Source of the DNA: Flavobacterium salmonis
GTDB taxonomy: Bacteria > Bacteroidota > Bacteroidia > Flavobacteriales > Flavobacteriaceae
Direction: 5' to 3'
DNA length: 64,000 nt
Assembly: GCF_903819435.1 (NCBI RefSeq)
Contig: NZ_CAIJDP010000078.1
Span: 126,221-190,220 of the forward strand
Both the position numbers and the translations under genes were made by a program. The notes under the pieces are model-generated. The model did not search any database. It had not been told where the DNA came from and worked only from the letters and a program-made list of their open reading frames with translations. Shown here piece after piece: positions 50,003 through 59,304 of this stretch (position 1 is its first letter; the number at the start of each line of letters is the position of its first letter).

Positions 50003-52312
50003 ATGAAGGTCTGTATTGCCGAAAAACCAAGTGTAGCACGAGAAATCGCATCCGTTTTGGGTGCCAATGCCAAACATGACGGTTACTATGAAGGCAATGG
50101 TTATGCCGTGACCTACACTTTTGGGCATTTATGTACTTTAAAAGAACCCAATGATTACAAGCCGCATTGGAAAAGTTGGGATTTGAACAACCTTCCTATG
50201 CTTCCTGAAAAATTTGAAACCAAAGTAGTTCAAAATTCGGGTATCGAAAAACAGTTTAGAATCATAAAAAGTTTATTTGACAAAGCCACAGTCGTAATAA
50301 ATTGCGGGGATGCCGGACAGGAAGGAGAACTTATTCAGCGTTGGGTGATGAACGAAGCCCATTACAAAGGCGAAGTACAGCGCTTATGGATTTCTTCGCT
50401 AACCACCGAAGCGATAAAAGAAGGTTTTGAAAATTTAAAACCAGCTGCTAACTACGATAATTTATTTTACGCCGGTTTTTCCAGAGCTATTGGTGACTGG
50501 TTATTAGGTATGAATGCTACACGTTTATATACCGTAAAACACGGCGGGTATAAACAAGTCCTGTCTATTGGCCGGGTTCAGACACCAACTTTGGCAATGG
50601 TGGTTGACCGATTTAAAGAAATAGAAAATTTCAAGCCCCAACCCTATTGGGAATTACAGACTTTATACAGGGAAACACTTTTTAGTTATGAAGAAGGTCG
50701 TTTTTTGAATAAGGAAGATGGGGAAATTTTGGCGAATAAAGTCAAAGAAAGTGATTTTGAAATTGTCTCGATTGATAAAAAAAACGGAAATGAATTTGCA
50801 CCAAAACTGTTTGATTTAACAGGTTTACAGGTGTATTGCAACCAAAAATTCGGATTTTCGGCAGAGGAAACACTAAAAATTGCTCAAACACTTTACGAGC
50901 AAAAAGTAATTACATATCCAAGAGTAGATACGACATTTTTACCCAATGATATTTATCCAAAAGTACCTGGGATTCTGCAAAAATTAACCAGTTACACAGA
51001 ACTGACGCAGCCCATTTTAGCGAAAAAAATCAAAAAATCGCCTAAGGTTTTCAATGATAAAAAAGTAACTGACCACCACGCTATTATTCCGACCGGAGTT
51101 CAAAACAATCTGCAATATAATCAACAGCAGGTTTATGATATTATAACAAAACGCTTTATTGCCGTTTTTTATGATGATTGTCTGGTTGCCAACACAACCG
51201 TAATAGGAAAAGCTGCTGAAGTTATGTTTAAAGCTACCGGAAAAGAGATCTTAAAAAAAGGGTTTCGTGTTGTTTTTGAAGATCCGGGTGCAAAAGAAAA
51301 AGAAGCAGATTTACTGCCAAATTTTGTGGTTGGTGAAAAAGGACCGCACGAACCATCATTCCTTCAAAAAGAAACCAAACCACCGAATCAGTTTACTGAA
51401 GCGACTTTATTGCGTGCCATGGAAACTGCAGGAAAACAAGTTGATGACGAAGATTTACGCGAATTGATGAAAGAAAATGGTATAGGGCGTCCGTCTACGC
51501 GCGCTAATATTATTGAAACGCTTTTTAAACGTCAGTATATTGTACGAAATAAAAAACAGGTCTTGCCTACTCCAACAGGCATTCAATTGATTGATACGAT
51601 TCAGAATGAATTGATAAAATCAGCAGAACTTACCGGTTCCTGGGAAAAACAACTGAAAGACATTGAAAAAGGTACTTTTACTGCAGGTGCCTTTATCAAG
51701 AACATGAAACGCATGGTCGAAGCTTTGGTTACTGAAGTACGAAGTGAAACCAGACACGCAAACATTTCTCATGCAGCAATGATTCAGAAACCAGTTGTAA
51801 AACCTGAAAAAGAAAAAAAGAAATCCTCAGGAATTTCGGCAGAAACATGTCCAAAATGCCAAAAAGGAAATCTCATAAAAGGTAAATCAGCTTATGGATG
51901 CAGTGCGTACAAGTTGGGTTGTGATTTTGTGCTTCCTTTTGTTTTTCATGATAAAAAGATTACTGAGAACCAATATTTACGCCTGATTCAAAAAGGTTCA
52001 ACTGTCAATATAAAAGGCTTTAAAACTGATGAGGGCACTGTTGAAGGTTTAATTCGGTTTGAAGAAAACTATAAACTAAAGTTAGAACCAAAGAAAAGTG
52101 ATAAAAAAACTGACTCAAAAGAAAATTCAGATTCATTAATCTGTCCAAAGTGCAAAAAAGGGACAATACTAAAAGGCAAAAACGCTTACGGCTGCAGTGA
52201 ATATAAATCGGGTTGTGATTTTAAAGTGACTTTTGATGATGTAAGAGCAAAATTAAAAAATCAAAAACCAACTAAGGAATTGGTGTATTCGATTTTAACA
52301 GCTAGTATTTGA
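50003..52312 (+). CDS. topB: DNA topoisomerase III
   Basis: This 769-residue type IA topoisomerase relaxes and decatenates single-stranded regions. The TOPRIM domain begins KVCIAEKPSVAREIASVLGA and has the metal-binding INCGDAGQEGELIQR (about 100-115). The catalytic Tyr is in VITYPRVDTTFLP (about 303), followed by TDHHAIIPTG and GIGRPSTRANIIETL. The C-terminus carries two zinc-ribbon-like repeats (CPKCQKGNLIKGKSAYGCS..., CPKCKKGTILKGKNAYGCS...), an extension over the E. coli core. It looks complete. It may come from or resemble mobile-element topB genes, but no such element is visible. Confidence 0.95.
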   Translation: MKVCIAEKPSVAREIASVLGANAKHDGYYEGNGYAVTYTFGHLCTLKEPNDYKPHWKSWDLNNLPMLPEKFETKVVQNSGIEKQFRIIKSLFDKATVVINCGDAGQEGELIQRWVMNEAHYKGEVQRLWISSLTTEAIKEGFENLKPAANYDNLFYAGFSRAIGDWLLGMNATRLYTVKHGGYKQVLSIGRVQTPTLAMVVDRFKEIENFKPQPYWELQTLYRETLFSYEEGRFLNKEDGEILANKVKESDFEIVSIDKKNGNEFAPKLFDLTGLQVYCNQKFGFSAEETLKIAQTLYEQKVITYPRVDTTFLPNDIYPKVPGILQKLTSYTELTQPILAKKIKKSPKVFNDKKVTDHHAIIPTGVQNNLQYNQQQVYDIITKRFIAVFYDDCLVANTTVIGKAAEVMFKATGKEILKKGFRVVFEDPGAKEKEADLLPNFVVGEKGPHEPSFLQKETKPPNQFTEATLLRAMETAGKQVDDEDLRELMKENGIGRPSTRANIIETLFKRQYIVRNKKQVLPTPTGIQLIDTIQNELIKSAELTGSWEKQLKDIEKGTFTAGAFIKNMKRMVEALVTEVRSETRHANISHAAMIQKPVVKPEKEKKKSSGISAETCPKCQKGNLIKGKSAYGCSAYKLGCDFVLPFVFHDKKITENQYLRLIQKGSTVNIKGFKTDEGTVEGLIRFEENYKLKLEPKKSDKKTDSKENSDSLICPKCKKGTILKGKNAYGCSEYKSGCDFKVTFDDVRAKLKNQKPTKELVYSILTASI

Positions 52313-52366
52313 GTTTTTCTGCCCCAGATTAAAAGATGAAAATATTTTTTGCTTCACTCAGATTCT

Positions 52367-52421
52367 GCAGATTTAAGCAGATTTTTTTAATTTAAATTTT
52401 ATAAATCTTTTTTAAATCTGC
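52367..52421. repeat. 10-base inverted repeat downstream of topB
   Basis: GCAGATTTAA (52367-52376) and TTAAATCTGC (52412-52421) are perfect arms around an AT-rich 35-base interior that repeats CAGATTT and AAATCTT. It is not followed by a T-run and is probably a repeat-family member rather than a terminator. Confidence 0.55.
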
Positions 52422-52538
52422 GTAAACAAAATTTAATAACAAAAATTAATATAATTGCTTCTTTATCTTAGTCATTCGGGATATGGCAAATAATTTTTAT
52501 CTATTTTAGCTGTACTATTAAAACTAATACTTCCAAAT

Positions 52539-53015
52539 ATGTTTCAGAAAATTACGCTTACAGCACTTATTATAGCTTTCGTTTCCTGTCAGAAAAAAGA
52601 AACCGTTGAAAAAGACAAAATCAAAAAAGCAGACTGGCTAATTGGAAACTGGGAAAATACTTCACCGGATGGGATTTTAACCGAAAACTGGAAAAAAGTA
52701 AACGACAGTACTTTTAACGCTGCTTCTTATTTTATCAAAGGTAAAGATACTTTGCATTTTGAAAACATTATTTTGGCTCAATTAGGTGAAACGCTTACTT
52801 ACAAAGCGACTGTAAAAGGTCAAAATGATGACAAACCCGTTTCCTTCCCTTCTACTTCAGAATCAGACAAACAATTGGTTTTCGAAAACCCTAAACACGA
52901 TTATCCACAAAAAATCACTTATACAAAAGGAGCTAATAATACTTTGACAGCTGAGATTTCAGGAAAGTTGAATGGGAAGCCGACTACGGAAAGGTTTATT
53001 ATGAAGAAGAAGTAA
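52539..53015 (+). CDS. DUF6265 lipoprotein
   Basis: This 158-residue protein has a lipoprotein signal (MFQKITLTALIIAFVSC, Cys17). The domain pattern KADWLIGNWENTSPDGILTENWKKVNDSTFNAASYFIKGKDT, then LVFENPKHDYPQKITYTKG and LNGKPTTERFIMKKK, fits DUF6265, a lipocalin-like small barrel of unknown function. It is the first of three consecutive small lipoproteins; the next starts 15 bases later. Confidence 0.85.
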   Translation: MFQKITLTALIIAFVSCQKKETVEKDKIKKADWLIGNWENTSPDGILTENWKKVNDSTFNAASYFIKGKDTLHFENIILAQLGETLTYKATVKGQNDDKPVSFPSTSESDKQLVFENPKHDYPQKITYTKGANNTLTAEISGKLNGKPTTERFIMKKK

Positions 53016-53030
53016 TCTTTTCTTAGAATC

Positions 53031-53498
53031 ATGGAAAATAGAACATTACAATTTGTTATAAAATCAATGTCATTTCATATTTTATTTTTAGTTCTTTTTA
53101 TATCATGCAATAATTCTGAATTAAGATCCAAAAATATTAAATCAGGTTTTTTATATGATGCAGGAATCTACAATATCCCGGGCAAAAACAGAAATATTTT
53201 AATTAAAGAATTAAAAGATGGTTCAAAAATATTTGCCATTCGAGATCGTAATAATAAAATATTATTTCAGCAAAGTCTAAACGAAACTTTTAGCGCCAAT
53301 CATTATTGGCTTTTATATATTGATAAAGATACCAATGTATGGTATTATAATTCAGACTACATTTCACATCAGGCAATACTATTCAATAAAAAAACACAAA
53401 AATATGAAATGAAAGATTTTTGTACATCCAAATTACATTTACCTTCAGAATTCAAAAAAGAAATAGAGACTAATACATCTAAAGTTTGCGAGTTTTAA
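53031..53498 (+). CDS. Unknown lipoprotein
   Basis: This 155-residue protein has a lipobox LFISC (Cys26) after a somewhat long N-terminal region; a second ATG 12 codons in (MSFHILFLVLFISC) would give a more typical signal. The mature part is beta-rich, with KDGSKIFAIRDRNNKILFQQSLNE and YWLLYIDKDTNVWYYNSDY. No family recognised. It lies in a run with the two neighbouring lipoproteins and is probably co-transcribed. Confidence 0.65.
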   Translation: MENRTLQFVIKSMSFHILFLVLFISCNNSELRSKNIKSGFLYDAGIYNIPGKNRNILIKELKDGSKIFAIRDRNNKILFQQSLNETFSANHYWLLYIDKDTNVWYYNSDYISHQAILFNKKTQKYEMKDFCTSKLHLPSEFKKEIETNTSKVCEF

Positions 53499-53546
53499 TA
53501 AATATAATTTCTGGTATTATTGAAATAAACCTAAAAATTGTTTCTA

Positions 53547-54008
53547 ATGAAAAAAGTCTTTTTATTATTTCTATTTTCAATTTTAATAATAAGCTGCAAC
53601 GAAAAAAACCAAAATTCAATTGATGATATCTGGGATAATTTTTCCTTCAATTCAATATTAACAGATAGTAATCAAATCGTTATAAAAGCTTACGATTCAA
53701 GATTAACAAATAAAAGAGTAAATGTTGAATCGTATATTGCAACTAAAGAATTTAAAACTACAACAAAACAACAAGTCCAGGACATTGAAACCATTTTTGA
53801 AAATGCTACAAAAACTGGTTACTGCTGTTGTCCAAAAAGCTCATCTTCTATTCATTTTTATAATCAAAAAGAAGAACTTGATTACTTTTATGTTGATACT
53901 CTGGAATTTAAAAACAAGATAAGATTTTGCGAAAAAAGTTATCAATATTCATATATTATTGAAAAACAAAAATGGAAAGATTATATAAAAGAAATTAGCA
54001 AAAAATGA
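53547..54008 (+). CDS. Unknown lipoprotein
   Basis: This 153-residue protein starts at ATG 53547, giving a clean lipoprotein signal (MKKVFLLFLFSILIISC, Cys17). The mature part includes FENATKTGYCCCPKSSSSIHFYNQKEEL, whose unusual Cys triplet could bind metal or be disulfide-linked, and the final IIEKQKWKDYIKEI. No family recognised. It is third in the lipoprotein run, 48 bases after the previous gene. Confidence 0.65.
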   Translation: MKKVFLLFLFSILIISCNEKNQNSIDDIWDNFSFNSILTDSNQIVIKAYDSRLTNKRVNVESYIATKEFKTTTKQQVQDIETIFENATKTGYCCCPKSSSSIHFYNQKEELDYFYVDTLEFKNKIRFCEKSYQYSYIIEKQKWKDYIKEISKK

Positions 54009-54091
54009 GTACTCAAACGGAATTTTAAACTTTTATCGTTCACAAAAAACTTAGAATCTAAGCATCTCGGTCGCTTAGCAACTTAAAAAAA

Positions 54092-55252
54092 CTACTCATC
54101 CTCCCCTATCTTATTCACCATAAAAATCATCAGAATACCTAAAACTGCCATAATTAAAAACGCCCATTTCATACTTAAATATTCAGATATAAAACCCACC
54201 ATTGGCGGAACTAGTAAAAAACCAAGATACCCAATTGTAGATATAGAAGTTATAGCTGAGCCACTGCTTAATTTTGAAGATCTTCCGGCAATACTAAATA
54301 CTAACGGAACCACACAGGAAACTCCAAAACCAATTAAAACGTAACCAAAAATAGTTGGGTAAGCATACGGCAAAATAAAACAAAGTGCAAAACCTGCAGT
54401 AATTAAAATTCCACTGTAAAGCAGAATTTTTTTTATCCCAAATTTCGTTACACCAGAATCTCCAAATATTCGTCCTAAAGTTACTGCTGTTGCAAAAAAC
54501 ACAAATGCAGCACTGGTTAATTTTGGAGAAGCTTTCAGAATATTTTCAAAATAAATACCGCTCCAGTCATACATGGTATTTTCGCAGGCCATGGAAACGA
54601 AACAAATGACAGCGAATTTTATAAGGTTCTTTTCCGGCATTGCAAAGAATTTTTTCTTCACAGGAACCGGCTCATTATGAATGCTCAACGGATAAAAACA
54701 AGCCGTAAGAGCCAGCATAAAAACACTTACTCCTAATAAATGATGAGATGGCGCAATATGCTGTGTTACCATTACATACCCAAAACCTGCTCCCGAAAAA
54801 ACAGCGATACTCCAAACAGCATGAAAACTCGTGATAATCGATTTTGGATATAATTTCTGTACTTCAAGAGATTGTGCATTAATCGATAGATTGAAAATAT
54901 TGCGCGAAGCTCCAAAAATTAAAAGTACGAGAACCAATTGCCATACAAAGGCTACTAAACCCGGTAAGGACAGTACAATATTAAACATAATTGCCCCTAA
55001 AAGCATGATATAGCGGCTGCTGTGTTTATTTAATAATTTTCCGGTAAAAGGCATTGTCAGCATCAAACCAATTGGAAAAGCAAATAAGACTGCTCCAAAT
55101 TGGGCTTCGGATAAATGTAATTGGGCCTGAATATGCGGAATACGGGATACCCATGAGGAATATCCAAATCCGGAAAGAAAAAAAAATACAGTATTAGCCA
55201 ATCTAAATCCTTTGGGAGTATTCTGTATTTTTTTTAAAAAGGGAATAATCAT
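54092..55252 (-). CDS. MFS transporter
   Basis: This 386-residue membrane protein has about twelve transmembrane helices. The MFS motif A region is FPIGLMLTMPFTGKLLNKHSSRYIMLLG after TM2, and the N-terminus reads RLANTVFFFLSGFGYSSWVSRIPHIQAQL. This resembles the YbjJ-like branch (SSWVSRIP...IQ..L.LS.A.FG..L...P.G), which is often assigned to sugar or multidrug export. The substrate is unknown. Its own -7 box lies upstream. It is transcribed away from the TonB receptor locus. Confidence 0.9.
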   Translation of the reverse strand: MIIPFLKKIQNTPKGFRLANTVFFFLSGFGYSSWVSRIPHIQAQLHLSEAQFGAVLFAFPIGLMLTMPFTGKLLNKHSSRYIMLLGAIMFNIVLSLPGLVAFVWQLVLVLLIFGASRNIFNLSINAQSLEVQKLYPKSIITSFHAVWSIAVFSGAGFGYVMVTQHIAPSHHLLGVSVFMLALTACFYPLSIHNEPVPVKKKFFAMPEKNLIKFAVICFVSMACENTMYDWSGIYFENILKASPKLTSAAFVFFATAVTLGRIFGDSGVTKFGIKKILLYSGILITAGFALCFILPYAYPTIFGYVLIGFGVSCVVPLVFSIAGRSSKLSSGSAITSISTIGYLGFLLVPPMVGFISEYLSMKWAFLIMAVLGILMIFMVNKIGEDE

Positions 55253-55278
55253 TGAGCTATTTTCAATTTAATTTTCTG

Positions 55279-55286
55279 CAAAATTA
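55279..55286 (-). promoter_or_regulatory. -7 box (TAATTTTG) for the MFS gene
   Basis: An exact TAnnTTTG on the minus strand lies 26 bases before the ATG at 55252. Confidence 0.55.
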
Positions 55287-55436
55287 AGGTTTTTAAAACC
55301 AAATTCCCTTTTTAAACTTTTCTAAAATGCTTTAAAATAACAAAACAATTAAATGTTTAATAATTTATAATAAAAAAAATACTTCTAACATTTTTTACTC
55401 CTTTGGAGGAAATATTAATAAATTATTTAAAATCAG

Positions 55437-55510
55437 TCTAAATAATATTTGCAGAAGGGGTATTTATTTTTACATTTACACTGTTTTTATTAATTCTAAA
55501 TAAAAATAAT
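55437..55510 (+). promoter_or_regulatory. Two-box promoter module of the first TonB receptor gene
   Basis: Box 1 is TCTAAATAATATTTG (55437-55451), followed by a weak -7 box TACATTTA. Box 2 is TTTTTATTAATTCTAAATAA with arms TTTTTATT/AATAAAAA. The same order and wording recurs upstream of the receptor at 62200. Boxes on both sides of a promoter suggest a repressor, possibly Fur (inference). Confidence 0.5.
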
Positions 55511-55532
55511 AACCAAAACAAATTTTATTTTA

Positions 55533-57869
55533 ATGAAGTATTTTAATCTGAAAACATGTCGTTTTCTATTTTCAATCAGTTTGCTATTATCAGCATTTAC
55601 AGTTTTTTCACAACAAAACCATGGAAAAATAAAAGGAACAATCACCACATCTGACGGAGATGCCGCAGGAGGTGTAAACATTATTCTTAAAAACTCTAAG
55701 TATGGGATCATTTCCAATGAAGAGGGTGTTTTTGAATTTAACAGAGTAAAACCAAATACCTACACTTTAGAGGTTTCCTTGACTGGCTATGAAACTTTAG
55801 AACAAGAAGTAACAGTAACAGAAAATGAAACAGCAACCCTAAACTTGCAATTAAAAGTTTCTAACAAAGAATTACAGGAAGTTGTAATAAGCAGTAAAAA
55901 AAGTATCTTATCTAAAAAGACCGATTATGTAGCAAGAATGCCCATATCTAATCTAGAAAACCCACAGGTTTATAGTGTAATTCATAAAGAACTGTTGCAG
56001 GAACAAGTAGCGGTAAACATTGAAAGTGCCATAAGAAATACGCCTGGAGCGGTTCCTGTTAGTTTTCCTTCAGGAGGAATTGCAATCACTTTTAGAGGAT
56101 TCGCAACCGGAATCAATGCCAGAAACGGTATGGAAACTATTTCAGGACGTTCTTCTGTTGATCTTTCAAACGTTGAACGAATTGAAGTTCTTAAAGGCCC
56201 TTCAGGAACTTTATTCGGTTCTTCTATATCTTCTTATGGAGGTGTTGTCAATTTGGTAACCAAAAAACCTTTTGAAACTACGGCAACAGAAGTTTCTTAT
56301 ACTGCCGGGAGTTTTAATTTAAACCGTTTAACTGCCGATGTGAATACACCTCTTAATAAGGATAAAACGGTTTTATTCAGAGTAAATTTGGCATATAATA
56401 ATGAAAAAAGTTTTTTAGATTACGGATTTAATAAAACTATAGCAATTTCGCCAAGCCTTACCTACAAAGCAAGCGACAAACTTACTTTTAACATTGATGC
56501 AGAATTAATAAATTCTAACAATACCAGAAGAACTTATAATACGTATACTCCAACATCTGGAATAACAAACCCGGGTGATTTAAAATTAGATTATAAAAAA
56601 ACATTATTCCACGATGATAATGATGCCAAAACTTCAGGAAATAAATTTTTTGCACAGGCAGAATATGAAATTTCAGAAAACTGGAAATCAACCACTCTAT
56701 TTTCTTACGTAGGTGAAAATGTAGAACGTAGTTATCAAACTTATGCTGTGTGGAGCTCTCCTACCCAAGCGACAAGAAGAGTTGGTAACTGGGGACCTAT
56801 TGAAAATAATTTCACTAATATTCAGGAAAACATCAATGGTCAGTTTTCAACCGGAAGTATCAAACATACATTTTTAGCGGGCTTAAATTACAGATTAAAT
56901 GAGTCTAAGTTTTCTTCCGGAATTGCAACTTTTGATAATATTGACATAACCACAGGTTATACCATTTTTAGAAGAAAAACGGCTGAAGCTGCAATAAATC
57001 AAAATTCTTCAGTAGCTGCTAATCAACAAACTGTTAGTGCTTATACGAGTTATGTAATCAACATTTGCGACAGATTGTATACAATGTTGAGTTTACGTTT
57101 AGACAACTTTGAACAAAAAAACACAGCAACTACAAAAGGATATGATCAAACGGCATTATCTCCTAAATTAGGATTGGTGTATGAAGTTGTAAAAAATCAG
57201 GTTTCTGTTTTTGCAAATTACATGAACGGATTTCAAAATGCAGCTCCGGTAACGCAGCCAAGCGGCGATCAGCTGGCTTTAGACCCTATTTATGCAAAAC
57301 AATATGAAGCAGGTATAAAAGCAGAAGCATTCAATAAAAAATTAAGTGCCACAGCTAGTTACTATAATATTACTATTGATAATGCTACAAGAACATTTGT
57401 AGTACCCGGAGAAAATTTGCCAACTTATATTCAAGATGCAAAACAAGTAAGTAAAGGAGTAGACTTTGAGCTGATAGCTAATCCTATTTCAGGTTTAAAC
57501 ATAATTGGTGGATATGCATACAATGAAAATCGTATTTTAAATACAACAGATCCGCTAATCAACGGAAATAAAGCTGCTGGAGCACCTGCCAACGTAGCTA
57601 ACTTTTGGACCACTTATACTTTGCAAAGTAAACTAAAAGGATTAGGTGCCGGATTTGGAGTTAATTTTGTGGATAAAAGCTTTTTCCAAACGGATAACAT
57701 TGTTTATATGCCTGCTTATAGAACATGTAATGCAACTATATTTTATGATCAGTCTACCTGGAGAGTCGGAGTTAAATTAAACAACCTGACAAATGAAAAG
57801 TATTGGGATTTTTATGGAAATTCGCAAGCACCAACAAACGTAATGGTTAACCTGGTATTAAAATTCTAA
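55533..57869 (+). CDS. TonB-dependent siderophore receptor (first of three)
   Basis: This 778-residue outer-membrane receptor has a signal peptide (MKYFNLKTCRFLFSISLLLSAFTVFSQ). A carboxypeptidase-regulatory-like domain follows (about 30-115; GKIKGTITTSDGDAAGGVNIILKN ... SLTGYETLEQEVTV). The plug has a TonB-box-like EVVISSKKS stretch, GAIRNTPG-like SAIRNTPGAVPVS, and NVERIEVLKGPSGTLFGSS. The barrel ends in PTNVMVNLVLKF with a terminal Phe. The plug pattern matches ferrichrome/siderophore receptors. The substrate is not shown. A PepSY membrane protein follows. Confidence 0.92.
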   Translation: MKYFNLKTCRFLFSISLLLSAFTVFSQQNHGKIKGTITTSDGDAAGGVNIILKNSKYGIISNEEGVFEFNRVKPNTYTLEVSLTGYETLEQEVTVTENETATLNLQLKVSNKELQEVVISSKKSILSKKTDYVARMPISNLENPQVYSVIHKELLQEQVAVNIESAIRNTPGAVPVSFPSGGIAITFRGFATGINARNGMETISGRSSVDLSNVERIEVLKGPSGTLFGSSISSYGGVVNLVTKKPFETTATEVSYTAGSFNLNRLTADVNTPLNKDKTVLFRVNLAYNNEKSFLDYGFNKTIAISPSLTYKASDKLTFNIDAELINSNNTRRTYNTYTPTSGITNPGDLKLDYKKTLFHDDNDAKTSGNKFFAQAEYEISENWKSTTLFSYVGENVERSYQTYAVWSSPTQATRRVGNWGPIENNFTNIQENINGQFSTGSIKHTFLAGLNYRLNESKFSSGIATFDNIDITTGYTIFRRKTAEAAINQNSSVAANQQTVSAYTSYVINICDRLYTMLSLRLDNFEQKNTATTKGYDQTALSPKLGLVYEVVKNQVSVFANYMNGFQNAAPVTQPSGDQLALDPIYAKQYEAGIKAEAFNKKLSATASYYNITIDNATRTFVVPGENLPTYIQDAKQVSKGVDFELIANPISGLNIIGGYAYNENRILNTTDPLINGNKAAGAPANVANFWTTYTLQSKLKGLGAGFGVNFVDKSFFQTDNIVYMPAYRTCNATIFYDQSTWRVGVKLNNLTNEKYWDFYGNSQAPTNVMVNLVLKF

Positions 57870-57886
57870 ACATAATAATTCATTAA

Positions 57887-57925
57887 AAATACCTCTGTTG
57901 TTATGGACAGAGGTATTTGTCTTTT
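57887..57925 (+). terminator. Hairpin after the first receptor gene
   Basis: The perfect 12-bp stem AAATACCTCTGT/ACAGAGGTATTT is followed only by GTCTTTTA, so termination may be partial with read-through into the PepSY gene. Confidence 0.7.
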
Positions 57926-57942
57926 ATAAATAAAACACATTT

Positions 57943-59097
57943 ATGTCATTAAAAAAACTCATACTTAAAATCCATCTCTGGCTCGGATTAGGCTCGGGGT
58001 TAATTGTAGTAATCCTTGGAATTACAGGTTGTATATATGTTTTTGAAGAAGAATTACGTCCTGTAATACATGAATATTATCATGTAGAGGCTGTAAAAAA
58101 CAAAAGACTGCCTATTAGTGAATTAATCGAAATTGCAAAAAAAGCGAACAAAGACAGCCCAAAACAGTCACTTTCAAGTTTCAAAGTAATTAATGATAAT
58201 GAACATACTGTAATTATCTCGTTTTTTGAGGAACTTGATAAAGATGCTATTTGGTATTGGAATCGTTATCAAAGCACCTACATTTATTTAGATCCGTATA
58301 CAGGGAGCGTGAAAAAACGGGAAGAATACAACTTTGAGTTTTTTGTTTTTGTCAGAATGTTACACCAAACGCTTTGTTTAAACAGCAAAATAGGTGATCC
58401 AATCGTAGGAAGTGCAACCATTATATTCATCATTTCACTAATTACAGGATTGATACTCTGGTGGCCAAAAAACAAACAGGCTGCCAAACAACGATTTTGG
58501 TTCCGATGGAAAAAGACCACTAAATGGAAACGCAAAAATTACGATCTACATAATATATTAGGATATTACATGATGATTTTTGCTTTAATTATTGCACTCA
58601 CCGGATTAGTCTGGGCATTTGATTGTTATGATAAAGGAGTGCAATGGGTTTTTAATGGTGGAAAAACGATTAAAAAAGAATCAAAGATTATCGAATCTGA
58701 TACTACACATTTTACCTGGAAAAGTTCAGTCGATACAATTTATAATACCCTTCAAAAATTACATCCCGAAGCCAAATGCTATTTTGTTTTTCTACCAGAA
58801 GCAAATGATTCTACGGCAACAGTTGGAACTTTTACCAAATATGAAAGCCGCTTTGATGATGTAGCCATACAGTTTGACCAATACACAGCAAAAATTCTAA
58901 AAACAACAACTTATAACGATAAAAATAACGGAGAAAAATTACGATTTATTAATTACGATTTACACGTAGGCAGTATTTTAGGATTAGCAGGTAAAATACT
59001 CGCCTTTATTGCCAGTTTGGTATCAGCGAGTTTACCTATCACAGGTTTTTTGATTTGGTTGGGACGAAACAATAAAAAAAAGACAACAACTATTTAG
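57943..59097 (+). CDS. PepSY-associated transmembrane protein (PiuB-like)
   Basis: This 384-residue inner-membrane protein has four transmembrane helices: GLIVVILGITGCIYVF (about 18), IIFIISLITGLILWWP (about 165), YYMMIFALIIALTGLVWAFD (about 208) and LAFIASLVSASLPITGFLIWLG (about 350). LILKIHLWLGLGSG at the start and ITGFLIWL at the end are hallmarks of the PepSY_TM family. Such genes follow siderophore receptors and are thought to help ferric-siderophore reduction or uptake. That fits its place between two TonB receptors. Confidence 0.9.
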   Translation: MSLKKLILKIHLWLGLGSGLIVVILGITGCIYVFEEELRPVIHEYYHVEAVKNKRLPISELIEIAKKANKDSPKQSLSSFKVINDNEHTVIISFFEELDKDAIWYWNRYQSTYIYLDPYTGSVKKREEYNFEFFVFVRMLHQTLCLNSKIGDPIVGSATIIFIISLITGLILWWPKNKQAAKQRFWFRWKKTTKWKRKNYDLHNILGYYMMIFALIIALTGLVWAFDCYDKGVQWVFNGGKTIKKESKIIESDTTHFTWKSSVDTIYNTLQKLHPEAKCYFVFLPEANDSTATVGTFTKYESRFDDVAIQFDQYTAKILKTTTYNDKNNGEKLRFINYDLHVGSILGLAGKILAFIASLVSASLPITGFLIWLGRNNKKKTTTI

Positions 59098-59186
59098 TAG
59101 TTTCGACAAAAATAAGGTTTGGTAAGTGAATTTTTAAAAATATTTCAATAAAAATTAAATATTTAGGTATTTTTATCAATAAAATA

Positions 59187-59218
59187 ATTCTTAGACAGAA
59201 ACACAAACAACTAAGAAT
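59187..59218. promoter_or_regulatory. Inverted repeat upstream of the second receptor gene
   Basis: ATTCTTAG (59187-59194) and CTAAGAAT (59211-59218) are perfect 8-bp arms separated by 16 bases. The site is about 40 bases upstream of the -7 box, so it is operator-like. It differs from the boxes at the other two receptors. Confidence 0.4.
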
Positions 59219-59255
59219 AAAACAAATATTTAAGCATTTCTTTACATTAAATACT

Positions 59256-59263
59256 TAGATTTG
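59256..59263 (+). promoter_or_regulatory. -7 box (TAGATTTG) for the second receptor gene
   Basis: An exact TAnnTTTG lies 41 bases before the ATG at 59305. Confidence 0.6.
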
Positions 59264-59304
59264 CACTATTTACTTATTAAGATACATTTTCAAAAACCAC
59301 AACT

